This document shows, in pieces, positions 48,243 to 58,944 of a DNA stretch of 64,000 nucleotides. The position numbers were made by a program, and so were the translations under genes. The DNA comes from Bromus sterilis. Its lineage: Eukaryota > Streptophyta > Magnoliopsida > Poales > Poaceae. The stretch's first letter is position 1. Each line of letters opens with the position of its first letter. The stretch lies in contig OX465597.1 in assembly GCA_950022295.1 (NCBI GenBank), positions 185,565,016 to 185,629,015 on the forward strand. Reading direction: 5' to 3'. The notes under the pieces were generated by a model, which saw nothing but the letters and a program-made list of their open reading frames with translations, was not told the origin of the DNA and did no database searches.

Positions 48243-49884
48243 TGGCGCGAGAGTTGACGGGTGTAGTCTTCTCACCCTTCGTTGGTGAGCCCCAAGTGGA
48301 AGGCGTGATGTAGCACAGCAGCAAATTTCCCTCAGTAAAGATACCAAGGTTTGTCTCCAGTAGGACTCCAGAGATCATAAGTAGGTGTCAGCGGCGCAAC
48401 TGACGCGGACCTGCAGACAGACACAAATAAATTTGTTCCCAACGAAGTTCAGACAGGTTGTCAATCTCTCCGGTCTTGTTGTTCACAAAGGATCAAACAC
48501 AAGGGATAATGATAGCAACTGAAAGTAAAATCAGAAAAGTAAATGAGCGTGGAAACAGTAATGAGGATATGGACCGGGATACGTGATGTTCACTAGTGAT
48601 GTCTCTCTCCCAAAATACGATAAAACTGCTATGCGAGGTAAGAAAATTACAGAAGGGCAATTGACAGGATTATGAACGCACCGCAATGCTAACTATGCTA
48701 CAAAATAAAGGAAGAGGCTCAAAAGCACGGGTAGTACGCCAAAATAAGTAGACCAAAATCCAACTGCATCTACTACTAATCATCCACCTTGAGATATCTA
48801 TCCAGAACATCTCGCTGGTATTAAGTTGCGAGCCCCACCCAAAGTGTAAACCCAAAGCAACAGACAACTGCATTAAAAATCACTTTGCGTAAAGTAAACA
48901 ATCCTTGCAACCGCGGTTACAAGCACCGTTGTTTTCCCCCTTGTGGCAACAACACATCCCCTAGACTCATGTTTCTGTCACTCAAGCGTGTCATCGGGGG
49001 GCATGAACCCACAATCGAGCATAACGTTCCCTCTTGGGGTTACTACCTACTACTTGGCCAAAACAATAAACAACAACGGAGAACATGCAAGAATTACTTA
49101 GGAACAAAAATATAAGAGTTGAAAACCAAATATATTACTCAATCACAATCTGAACATAATCTCATAATCCATCAGATCCCATCAAACTCAGCATAGCAAC
49201 TACAGAAAGATTACAAAAGTGCCTCGATCATGTAGGGCAGCTCACGAGGTCTAAACCATGAAGAACAAAGAGGGGAGGAGAACATCACATAGCTACTGAT
49301 CACGGACCCATGGTCCAAGGAAAACTACTCAGGAGACATCCGGGGAGCATCCATGGTGGAGAGGAGACTCCCGGAGGTCAACCCTCCCTCCGGCAGGGTG
49401 CCGGGAAGAGGTCTTCTGGTGCTCCCGATCTCGGAAGCGCGGCGGCGGAGGAACAGAGGCGAGATCGCGAAAAAGGGTTCTCCTTTCTGAAGTTTCCCGT
49501 GACGGAGAATATATAGGCGAAGGGGGCAGCCAGAGGTGGACCAGGGGCCCCAGGAGCCCCCCTCGCGCGGCCAGGGGTGGGGCCGCGCCGGGTGGCCGCC
49601 TGGGCCATCCCTGGCTTCCCTCTGGCCCCGCTCGGGCTCTTCGCGAAGCTTCCTATACACTGATTTTTCCTATATTTTTCCCGGAATTTTTCTGGCACTT
49701 TTTATATGGGGGAAAACTGAAATAGAAAAATAGCTGAAAACAGGAACTGTCACTGTGGTGTACTGAGTTAATACGTTAGTCCAAATATGATCAAAAGTGT
49801 ATGAAAGTGTATCTAGATCATAGCAATATCATACAAAACATGCATGGAGCAAGCAAAAATTATAGATACGTTCTGGACGTATCA
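48243..49884 (-). repeat. Athila-type 5' LTR
   Basis: Minus-strand start TGATACGTCCAGAACG at 49884, next to the target duplication actgt. The inner end may extend to 48236 (…CATGAAGCA). Scattered differences from the 3' LTR are visible along its length. Confidence 0.85.
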
Positions 49885-52124
49885 ACTGTTAAGTTCCATG
49901 GCAACTCCTCCTCAACAAAAACAAGATCTCCCACGTGGACTGAACTCAAGCAATTGATATGGCCTGAAACGTGAGCATAACCTCTCGAGAGTGGCCAAGA
50001 GATTTGCAAGTCACATTGTGCAAAAATCATCAGGACTGAACCAGAACAAGAGGACCCAAGGAACAATAAATGAGCATATCTGGTGAACCTTTTCCCGGCA
50101 TGCAAAGCGAACGTGATATTTGCACTGATAACTCTTCCTTCTGGCGGTTCCCCTCCCAGAACTAAAGCACAAGGATATTCCTTGGTTGATGCAAAGCCCT
50201 ATGACTTGTTGTCTATGGCCGAATACACTAATGAAAAGAGCCATTCAATATTCCATTGGATCTGTTCATTATCAGAAAATGAGTGATATGAAGTTCTCAT
50301 CTCTAGATCAGTCGATAAGCATAACCTCATAGCTTGATTAATCGTTGCCCCAATAGAAGGAAACCCATCGTCTTAGTCAGTAGCTCTGAATAAACACGGA
50401 ACCTCACCATTTTGGATACTTGGAGCCCTCGTGTGTATACAACCAAGGAGCAGCAAGTGATGGATGGTTTCACCAAATATCTGCACAATTGGCTGATACA
50501 TTCCAATACCAAATAGCCCACCAAGCGAACTTCGCATGTCGGCATGAACTAGTGAAAAAACTTCAACACCTGAGCTAGTGAGTCAACTCCTTAGTTGCAT
50601 TTGTATTTGGATTAATAGGAATGACAACCAATGAACAAGCGACAATGGTGGTGGCCAATTTTTCACCTTAACTGAACGCCATGAGTAGTATATTATGGCA
50701 CCACCTGATTTGGTTGTTGAGCATGACCCATCAAAATAGACTTCTTCAAGACGAAATTTGAACGATGGCCATGGCATGGGTCTGAGCACGTGTAAAGTTT
50801 TCTTATCATTCCATTGCCCATTTAGCCTGAAGATGGGCTTGAATATATCCATGTCAATGCCAAAATTGATGCTCAAACACCTCTTCGTTGTTGTTTTCTG
50901 AAGATCAAGGTTGAAAAATGACTCTGGTAACTCCATGTCATAAGTGTTGTCGATGTCAAAAGTGTCCTCATGAGCGGTGATGGTGGATAAGGACAATTCA
51001 TCAGAAAAATGACTTGCTCCATTCATGGGATTGACCATCGCTTGAGTGCACTACACCAACCCCATGCCATCAGCAATGATTTTGTGTGAGGAATGTTGAT
51101 AGACCTTTGGATATGAATGAAAACCACATCGCTGCTGAAGATCATCATCGTCCAAATCCTTCGGGTCCAAAACAATTTTTCCATCTGATTGTCCACTCAA
51201 CTTGCTAGTCCCTGGATCCCAAGGCAACCCTGAATTGACCAGTAGATAATATCTGATAAGAGAAGTATTACCCATTTCTTCTGCTTTGCCTTTAGTGATG
51301 TTGATGCTGCTGTCTATGGGGAACCGTGTGAACACAGCCCAGGGGGGCGCGGCCACTATCAGGGTCGATGTACAGGAAACCGGCACCACCGTAGGCACAC
51401 TCCAAACGGTCTGGCACTCCACAATGGGGTCATCCTTGTTGGTGTCGTGGTTGAGTCCAGGATCAAGGGCAACGTTGTCGATGATCGTTGATGAAGGTAG
51501 TGCTGCAGACGAGGTGAGCGTCAACTCCTCGGATGCGTCAGAGCTTGGGCACACCATCGAACAGGTGATGGGCGGCAGAGCGGCGACGTCGGTGTCATCG
51601 ACTTCGAGCGCCTTATCACTCACATTGAGCTCCCGAACGACGTTGCCGGTGGTTTTGGACGGAGTAGACGCGCTGATGGAACTCATGGACGCCTCGAGTT
51701 GGAGGTCATCGGTGGTAGTAGTGGGCACCTCATCATGGCGGTCGACTGCAGCCAACGCTGCAGCCCACTCCGCGCACGGAGTGTCGTCGTAGAAGTACGA
51801 CGGCGCCATCCCGTCGTCATTCGGCATGGTGATGGTAGTGTAGACCGGTGGGAGGTGGTCGACGGCGAGGATGCAACAGCCATCGTAGATAGCGTGTCCG
51901 TCCAGAGCATCTCGAGCTCGAGCTGCCCTTCACCTAGATCGGAACTCAACATACACCTCCACACCGTACATCCTGCCGATCACATGCTCAAACGCAGAGA
52001 TCACGTACCCATCACTGGAGCGACGAAACAACTGGTGAATCGTCTCGATGGTGACCACTTGGCGAACATCGCTGATTCGGGCATGAAGAACGCCCCCTGG
52101 GCATGCGAAATTGTGGCTTGGCAT
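49885..52124 (-). pseudogene. RRM-containing coding sequence, 5' segment (split by Athila element)
   Basis: A single minus-strand frame starts at ATG 52124 and remains coherent to 49885 apart from stops near 51927, 51051, 50583, about 50368 and about 50202, then continues at 41518. Total readable length is about 840 codons without introns. Residues about 10-85 resemble a polypyrimidine-tract-binding-type RRM: VLHARISDVRQVVTIETIHQ, VEVYVEFRSR and ALDGHAIYDGCCI, matching the LDG-IY-CC signature of PTB RRMs. A long acidic, Ser/Thr-rich segment follows (51827-51051). Near 50720 VYFDGSCSTTKSGGAIIYY looks like the first strand of an RNase H fold. No known full-length family comes to mind. It could be a captured gene inside an LTR element or the body of an undescribed element. 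Confidence 0.6.
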
Positions 52125-52191
52125 TTTTTCAAACAGGTTGGAGAACGAATTTTGGTGCAGATTTTGAGGAAAACTGGGGGAGGATCTATAG

Positions 52192-52205
52192 CTCTGAATA
52201 CCAAA
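52192..52205 (-). other. Primer-binding-site-like sequence upstream of the RRM coding sequence
   Basis: The minus strand reads TTTGGTATTCAGAGC 68 bp or more before the ATG at 52124, immediately after ...GAGATCCTCACA. It matches the initiator-Met primer site TTGGTATCAGAGC with one inserted T. This suggests that the RRM coding sequence is the internal domain of an LTR element whose 5' LTR would begin (plus-strand view) TGTGAGGATCTCAC at 52206. Confidence 0.45.
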
Positions 52206-52440
52206 TGTGAGGATCTCACTACTAATTCACTCAATCACCATGAATCCGGTTACAACTCTGAGATTACAAAAGAGAATTTGGGAGGAAGTAGAATAACAAA
52301 GGAAGAATAAGCTGAGGTTATCCTAACCAAAACCATGCCTCGGCCGAAGCAGCCGTTCTGTCCAAGCCGAGTCGATCGATGTCGTCTGCCCTGTATTTCT
52401 AGCGTGTCTCCGCGAGGCTTTTGAGCGGCCCAAGTCCAAT
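52206..52440 (-). other. Possible LTR (minus orientation) flanking the RRM element
   Basis: Plus-strand view starts TGTGAGG next to the primer-like site. No second copy is present in the window, since the element's other end was replaced by the LTR at 36991-41229, so length and identity cannot be tested here. No other feature is seen in this stretch. Confidence 0.3.
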
Positions 52441-52475
52441 AGCAGTGGCCCATTATCCGGCCCAAGTACCAAAGT
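52427..52475 (+). promoter_or_regulatory. Cluster of GGCCCA (site-II-like) elements
   Basis: Three GGCCCA hexamers within 45 bp (gcGGCCCAag, gtGGCCCAtt, ccGGCCCAag). Such clusters are frequent in promoters of plant housekeeping genes and fall 20-65 bp before a plus-strand ATG at 52493. Function is inferred only. Confidence 0.35.
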
Positions 52476-52492
52476 ATTGGAGGTTGCTGACA

Positions 52493-52592
52493 ATGGAGCA
52501 ACCCAGGTGGAGTGTGGCGCCGGTGTGGTGCTTCTCCGTCTCGCCGAGCTGTCCCGCAATCCCTGAGTACTTCCTCGGCTACAACCTCCTGG
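52493..52592 (+). pseudogene. Gene-like first exon or gene fragment, unknown product
   Basis: ATG at 52493 opens 34 codons (MEQPRWSVAPVWCFSVS..., ending EYFLGYNLLG) and a good donor GTGAGC follows at 52593. The GGCCCA cluster is just upstream. The following intron-like AT-rich sequence leads to the CACTA element at 53029, and I could not find a second exon beyond it. I do not recognise the peptide. It is either the start of a real gene disrupted by the transposon or a captured fragment. Confidence 0.35.
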
Positions 52593-53028
52593 GTGAGCTT
52601 TTCTTATTCTCGCTGGTTCTTGCTTGTACATGGTAATGGTGGTGGCTTGCTGCGATGGTTGGCTCGATGGCTGGTAGCTTGTGGTCACACTAAAATTGTT
52701 GCTAGCAATAATTGCTATTGATCACTGGATTGTGGTGATGTGTATAATCTGGCACTTGTGGTTTCTGGCTCAAGGTCCATGGAATAGTTGCTACTGCTTA
52801 ATCCCCATGTTGTGTTTATATTAAATATATATGCTATGGTTGGTTCAATTACTCAAATACAAGACCAAGTTTGTATATAGATGATAGGTTCTACATGTTC
52901 TCTTGGTAGTCTTGTATATAGGATATAATCATGTAGTTAAAATATTTCCTTTATGTCTGCATATACCAATTTATCCTTTGAATTCATTTGCCTTGTGTAG
53001 TTTTAGTTTATGACTGATTCATATCCCA
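52593..53028. other. AT-rich stretch, no gene seen
   Basis: Intron-like composition between the exon-like fragment and the CACTA element; no motif or repeat recognised. Confidence 0.4.
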
Positions 53029-56000
53029 CACTACAACAGGAACCCCCCTACAACAACGCATCAATGTGTTGCCAAATGTCCATATAAGTGTTGCTAGGGT
53101 CTACACCAACGGAGTTGTATGCATTACCGTAGGTGGCGTTGGAAGAGTCTACAACAACATATATACATCCGTTGGTAACTGATGTGTGTAAGCGTTGTAA
53201 GCTAGCAACGAATTAAAGTAGACCCTAGCAACAATTCATATGCGTTGGTGGTTGCCGTGTACAAATGAATTTTTAAACGGATAAAACAAATCATTGCCAC
53301 TATGAAAGTAGATTATTAGGCCAATTTTTCTTACTGTATAGGAGGTACAATATAATAAGAAAGATCTCATATATTAAATCAACAATGTTGCTTACACAGA
53401 ACACCACTCAAAGAATACATGATACATGCATATGTATATGCTTTCTTACAAGTATTACCCATCAGAATGGCAATGATGATTCTATATTATACCATCAACT
53501 TGCACACATGTGCTTAACTAGAAGATGTGCACTGTACATAGAAGCAGCCTAAAGCTTCACTAAAGAAAAAAAAAACGTAAGTTCATCATGTGAGCATCTA
53601 AATTGACGTCTTCAACCATGCTTAACTAATATCAAAATGACCAGCTCATCTTGGCATCCATTACTCCATATCCAGAAGATAGTTCCGCTCCATTGCAGCT
53701 ATAATAAATTGCATATTCTTCATCTTTCTGCTAGCAATGAAGGATTCCTGTAAATTTGGTATAGTTAATGCATGAGATCGACAACATATCCAACTAATAA
53801 TTTTGATTGCAATGGGTGAACATATTGTGGTAAGTGTATAAGAAATAATAAAGTTAACCACAAGTTTTGCTTGTCATTACTGGGTCATATATAGATATAT
53901 ACATTCATCGTAATTGTACAAGAACATATGTACATTAGAGAAGGTTGTAGGTTACTTTGGATTTTACTGTTTCGTTGGTTTGTTCTTCAGAAATTGCAGT
54001 GTGTGAATAGTTAACGTTCTTGAGACAGAAAACTAGATTACTACTGCACAAAACAAACAAGCAAATTCAAACTAATAATTACCTACAATGATAATTGTAT
54101 TTCTAATCAAGACATCACATCTGAAATAATTTAGGGAGAGTCTGCACCAAACAAATCAATCTTTTATAACTTGATAACAAACACATGGGATAAACATGAT
54201 GAAAGAGAGAGATCAATCTAAATGAACAGTTAACATGCCATATAAATATTAATACCTACACACACGTCGCACACATACACATTGAAAAGGGCTAGCTCAA
54301 GACCACACTTGCATGATGTCATTGATGTGCTGCCATCATCGTTGTCTTATTTGTCTTCCATCACTGAGCAACCAAGTCGACCTCCTCCATCATGTCAGGA
54401 GTGCGGTCTCTCTCACACACGATAACTAAAGTGTAGGGTATTGTTCTAGAGATCTGTCCAGACAGTTGTCTTTGCAGGATAAGAAACACGAAAGCACTAT
54501 AAAAAATGGAGAAATTATACCTCTGCATGTTTGAGAAATTATATGGTGAACATGATTTAGAAGTGAAAACAAAATGCATGGATTCATCTGAAATATGAGT
54601 TGCATGCTTGTACATTGTGAATATCCAGGTGTAATTATTTAAGACAAGTTCATATATATTATTAGAATGGGACAGACATCATTGGCAGATCGGTCAATGG
54701 TGTACATCTGTACACTCGAAATTCTTCCAAGAAAAGTCTTATATATATTATTGTGATTATACTCTCGTCTATATAAAATATTAGCGTACACGCATAAAAT
54801 AGCCAGGTAGCCCATAGGCAGCAGACCATTATAATACTCATATGTTTCAACCCCCACATATGAGAATGGCCGTAGGGAAGTCATCTAACTGAGAGAAACA
54901 CAATCCCACTAGAAGGTAATAGTTTAGAAATTGCTCTGTTGTTAAATTATTATCTATGATTTAGTGAGATCAGCTCCTTAGACATGAGGGCCCTAGAGGG
55001 AATGAGAGAAATGTTACTGTTATTTTATTTTTCTTAATGATGAATAGATAGTACTCATGTCATAGTGGCGAAGGTAGAAATATTTTTCAGGTTTGGCGGG
55101 GTTTATGAATGAACAAATCATATATCATGAAACAATGGATGAGGTAATTAGAATACTAGATATATATGTTTATTTGTGTTCACAAAGTATAACCAAAACC
55201 CAAAAGTTAAGCGCTGGCACTCAAAATACATCACTAGATGGATGACTGATCACCAATTTATCACGTATATTAACCACACAAACATAAATATAGATAAATC
55301 ATGATTTGTTAAATAGTGGAATAGAAGATAGACAGATAATACATACTCATAAACCCATAATGAAGCTTTACTTTCCTTATGCATAATATTCAATGACATT
55401 CCTTTTGATGCTAGGGTTCTTGTTCTTGTTGTTGTCCAGTAACTACATCCAAAAGTTGAGCTTGGTTCGTGTAGCTAGTGCGACTTGGTTCCGCAAAAAT
55501 TCTCTTTAAACTGTACGTATAATAAATTACAAGCAGATACTAATCAATTGGTCAAGCAATGGAAGAGCACTAGAATTAATAGACTGAATAGTTGGACGTA
55601 TTTCACTCGGCCACATCAAAAATTACCTTTCATTGTAGCATACTGGCCCTCGTTTCCTCTTCAGTCGCAGTCTCGCCTCGCTAGCCGACGGCCGCTGCCC
55701 GCTGGCAGTCGCCCATGCATCCATCATCCCTCAGGTTGTGCCCCGCCATCTTCATGCACGAACGCGTCCAGAGGAGCAGCCCTGACCATGAGGCAACTGT
55801 TCGTTTTACTGATGTGATGACATGCAGTCAGCTTTACAGCCTACAAGCCCGTACAGACAACAAACTCAATGCATCAAGCCACTGCCCATGAGCAATTAGG
55901 CCGATGTATAGGAGTTTACCAGTATATATACATAGAATTTGCAGCATATTTTATTACAAAACCAGACCAGATTGCTGGCTTCGTGTGTCAGGTTTTACTA

Positions 56001-56871
56001 CAAAAAATTTAACACTCTACATTGACATCGTGAATCCGCCACTGGTCAAACATGTTGTCCAATCTCGTACATAATTTTCCACCCATGGGACAAGTGGAAG
56101 TTTTGTGAAGTTGGACACCAAATGCCAATAAATTATCGAAACCACGAGTCCACGACCTTGTTAAATAAGGGGGAATAAATTATTGGTGATAACTGATAAT
56201 GGACATGTGACATTCTAAAGGAAGATGAATCCATGTGACCTGTCGGTAAGCTAGGCGACAATGGCAGCCTCTATGGGGGAGAGTTGCTGCGGATATAGGT
56301 GTATCTTATTGTGATTTAGGATACCACTATGGCAAACCCTAGGCATCCATGCCACAAAAAGCACCACCAGATAGGAGAAGAGCAGAGGGGGTAGTACCTT
56401 ACTGAATAATCAACGTCGAAGTCGATGTAGCCGAGGCGGATCTGCATCGCTGATCTCGAGAGCTCACAAACCGGATACCCAGGATCCGCACCGCCGAGCC
56501 ATGGTAACTAGGGTTTCTGTAGGAGCAGGGGCGCGAACGATGTCTCGGTGGTGGAGGATAAGAGGACGAGCACTGACGGGGAGCCGGGCTACTGAGGGAT
56601 GACATGGTAGAGCGCCGGAGCCATCCCAAATCAGAGGTGGCGGCTGTAGCTTGGTGGTTATGGAGAGCTCCAGTGAGGGGGGAATAGAAATAGAGATTGG
56701 ATAGGAAACAATGTCTTCCTTTTCACATATCAGATACGGGTGGTTAGCATTTTTTTTTCCAATGAACGGATAGGTAGCGCTAAGTGGGGAGGTGGGGGGT
56801 TCAGCAAAATAACAAATACGTCAGCATCATTGGTGAACATGCGTTGGTATAGGGGGTGTTTTGGTGTAGTG
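53029..56871. mobile_element. Non-autonomous CACTA (En/Spm) transposon
   Basis: The ends are CACTACAACAGGAACCCCCC at 53029 and, on the opposite strand, CACTACACCAAAACACCCCC at 56871. The inverted repeats also share CTA..CAACGCAT. The 3-bp target duplication is cca (53026-53028 and 56872-56874). Subterminal CAACGCAT/GCGTTGG motifs recur within the first 250 bp. No transposase frame is found in the 3.8 kb; the longest frames (110 and 84 codons) lack any motif. The GC-rich segment at 56400-56650 looks like the residual promoter/first-exon end of an autonomous relative. Confidence 0.88.
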
Positions 56872-56925
56872 CCATATACTGTTTAATCATGTTATATTGT
56901 ACTGTATATTTTCCTTACATATATA

Positions 56926-57006
56926 ATCCCTCCGTCCCATAATGTAGTATCATTTTTCAAGCTAGTCTAGTTTAAAAAACGATACTATATTCTGGGACAG
57001 AGGGAG
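56926..57006. mobile_element. Stowaway MITE (Tc1/Mariner), Athos-like
   Basis: 81 bp with inverted ends ATCCCTCCGTCCCA and, on the opposite strand, CTCCCTCTGTCCCA, flanked by TA on each side (56924-56925 and 57007-57008). Length and the folded body with TTTTTCAAG..CTAGTCTAG resemble the Triticeae Athos family. It lies 52 bp from the CACTA end. Confidence 0.85.
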
Positions 57007-57076
57007 TACATACATAATTAGGTATTATCTACTGTGTTATACTAACAACAACTATTACTAGCCCAAGTGCTAGTGT

Positions 57077-57091
57077 TGTGTGTGTGTGTGT
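57077..57091 (+). repeat. (TG)n microsatellite
   Basis: Seven or more TG dinucleotides in a row. Confidence 0.8.
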
Positions 57092-57099
57092 TCCTATAT

Positions 57100-58302
57100 T
57101 CAGAAATATACCAAGTGCTTGTGCTAGGGTCGGGTGTTCTGCATACTAGCAGATATCCTACATATATACATGGCTTATCCTTGCAGCTTTTGGACACTCG
57201 CTTCCTCTCGTGGTCCCTCTTCTCTGATTTTCTGATAAGAACAGATGCTACACTGATCTATCTCACTTTTTCTTGCTAAACTGGTATGAAGAGATTCTAT
57301 GCTTGCTCTTAGCCTAGCCTATGATGCTGGTCTGAGGCCTCTCTTTGGATTTAATAGATGCTTGAGATAGTGGCTCCTAATTCCCTATGATGCAATTGTC
57401 CTAGCATCTCTAGGACCAAGATGAGGGAATCTCTTCCAAATCTGACCTTAGTGTGTTGTGTAGCTTGGTCTTGAGGATCTGGTAAACCTGCTTCTTGTGG
57501 TAAGCCTCCTCCTCCTAGCTTGTTCTCACTGCTCATAGGTTTGGGGTGGTCCTTCTCTGAATTTCTTCTTTTGCAACAAGTGGTGAAATGGCTGCTCCTG
57601 GAGCTAGGGTTGTGTATTTGTAGAGCTGGTCTGGTCTCAGCCCGCTGGTGCATGTGTGTACATGCAGCAGCATCATGCTTGCTAGCTGTTGTCTCCTCCT
57701 CCTTCATCTCTATCTGGTGCTGCCTAGGTGGCTAATTGGTAGGAAACTTGTGCCCTGGCCTGCTGGTTTCCATGCATATCTTGTATAGATATTTTCTCTC
57801 TCTCTTTGAACCTTTGTCCTATGTGAATTTGCATTCTATTGCTTTCATTTGTGCAGGTTGAAATTTGAAGAAGAAGGTCAAAGGAGAATAGTTTAGGTTT
57901 AGTTTAGGACTTGATTATTTGTAATTTTCCTTTTCTTTGTAATAAGAATTGTAATATAATTCCCTTTTGTAATGGTAATTCTATTTATTTCATTTCTTAA
58001 TTCATTTGTAAATGATTATACAATTTTTAATAAAGAGATTCCTTTATTCATAATTGGGAATCATTTAATATTAATGATTTATTGTTTATGTTTATTCATT
58101 TATATTATTTGTTTATTCCATTTTAAATTGTGTTAAAAAATATTGCAAAAAGAGCAAAGGTCATGTCAAATTTTATATTTGAATTTCCTTTGAACTCTTG
58201 AAATTCAAAAAGGTATAAATTTACCCGTGTTTTAGCTTATAGGAATGCAATGATCAAGTGCGAGAAATTTACCCGTCTGTCGCTAAACTATGGGTCATTA
58301 CA
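57100..58302 (-). mobile_element. Probable LTR (solo or truncated), minus strand
   Basis: The minus strand begins TGTAATGACCC at 58302 and has an AT-rich first 450 bp with GAATTTC/AAATTCAAA phrases. Further in is a TACAAATAC box near 57617 followed by ACCCTAG. This is the same layout as the LTR start at 3040. The far end is not resolved and no target duplication was found. The 118-codon minus-strand frame at 57351-57707 lies just after the presumed start of transcription and shows no motif. Confidence 0.4.
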
Positions 58303-58944
58303 CGGACATTGGGTATGGATGCATTTCAACGCCAAGGGGACTTGATCTGGAGAAGAAGAGGGATATGAGGCGATAGCGCTACTGAGGTTATGGGTTAATT
58401 AGCTGAAGCGGAGATTAGTTTTATATGTTGTGTGTGCGGTGTGGGGTGGGAATGGGCGCCTCACTAAAAGTAGTTGGTGGGGACGAAAAATTTGAGCGAA
58501 GCAAAGTGCGGAGGGAGGGAAGGGTAATTTCGCTGGCAAAAAATTAGGGTAGCAAAGTCCGGATGGAGGGATCATGAACTTTGGCGTGGGGGAAGGAAAT
58601 TTTCAGTGGGGAAAATTTGAGGGAAAGAAAATTGAATGCAACACAAATTTAGTTCGAAAACAGTTGGAGTTGTGTTTAGCACGGGTGTACTAGCTATTGA
58701 GATCATGTGTTTTATTGACGATTGATTTTGAAAAGATTTTGATTCTCCACGATCGGACGCAAGATTCCACGTTGTCATGCGCAATAGTTCTTCAATGTGT
58801 AGGCAACACATATTATATATATACGTTTTGCACACCAACTCATGTGGTCACATCTCATTTTGGCTCAATCTAGAGTCACATTCTGATTATGAATGTCATT
58901 ACAATGTACACTAGTCTTCGATGTATACACGGAACATTAATTTA
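58303..58944. other. No recognisable feature
   Basis: About 640 bp with G-rich stretches (58440-58620) and no coding frame or terminal repeat that I can support. Confidence 0.4.

Larger units (their letters stand above)
41522..49884 (-). mobile_element. Athila-lineage non-autonomous element (gag-protease only), Sabrina-like
   Basis: Two LTRs of about 1.64 kb (41522-43160 and 48243-49884) on the minus strand begin TGATACGTCC. The internal domain is 5.1 kb with a tRNA-Asp-type primer site. The flanking 5-bp duplication is actgt (41514-41518 and 49885-49889). Coding sequence is limited to gag and an aspartic protease; no reverse transcriptase, RNase H or integrase motif is found between 43161 and 45998. 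LTR start and layout recall the abundant wheat Sabrina/WHAM group, but family naming is inference. Several LTR differences are visible, so it is older than the CRM insertion. Confidence 0.85.

Noticed and set aside
57351..57707. 118-codon minus-strand frame as a possible small gene
   Set aside because: Starts just after the presumed TATA of an LTR-like sequence and has no recognisable motif or codon bias I can judge.
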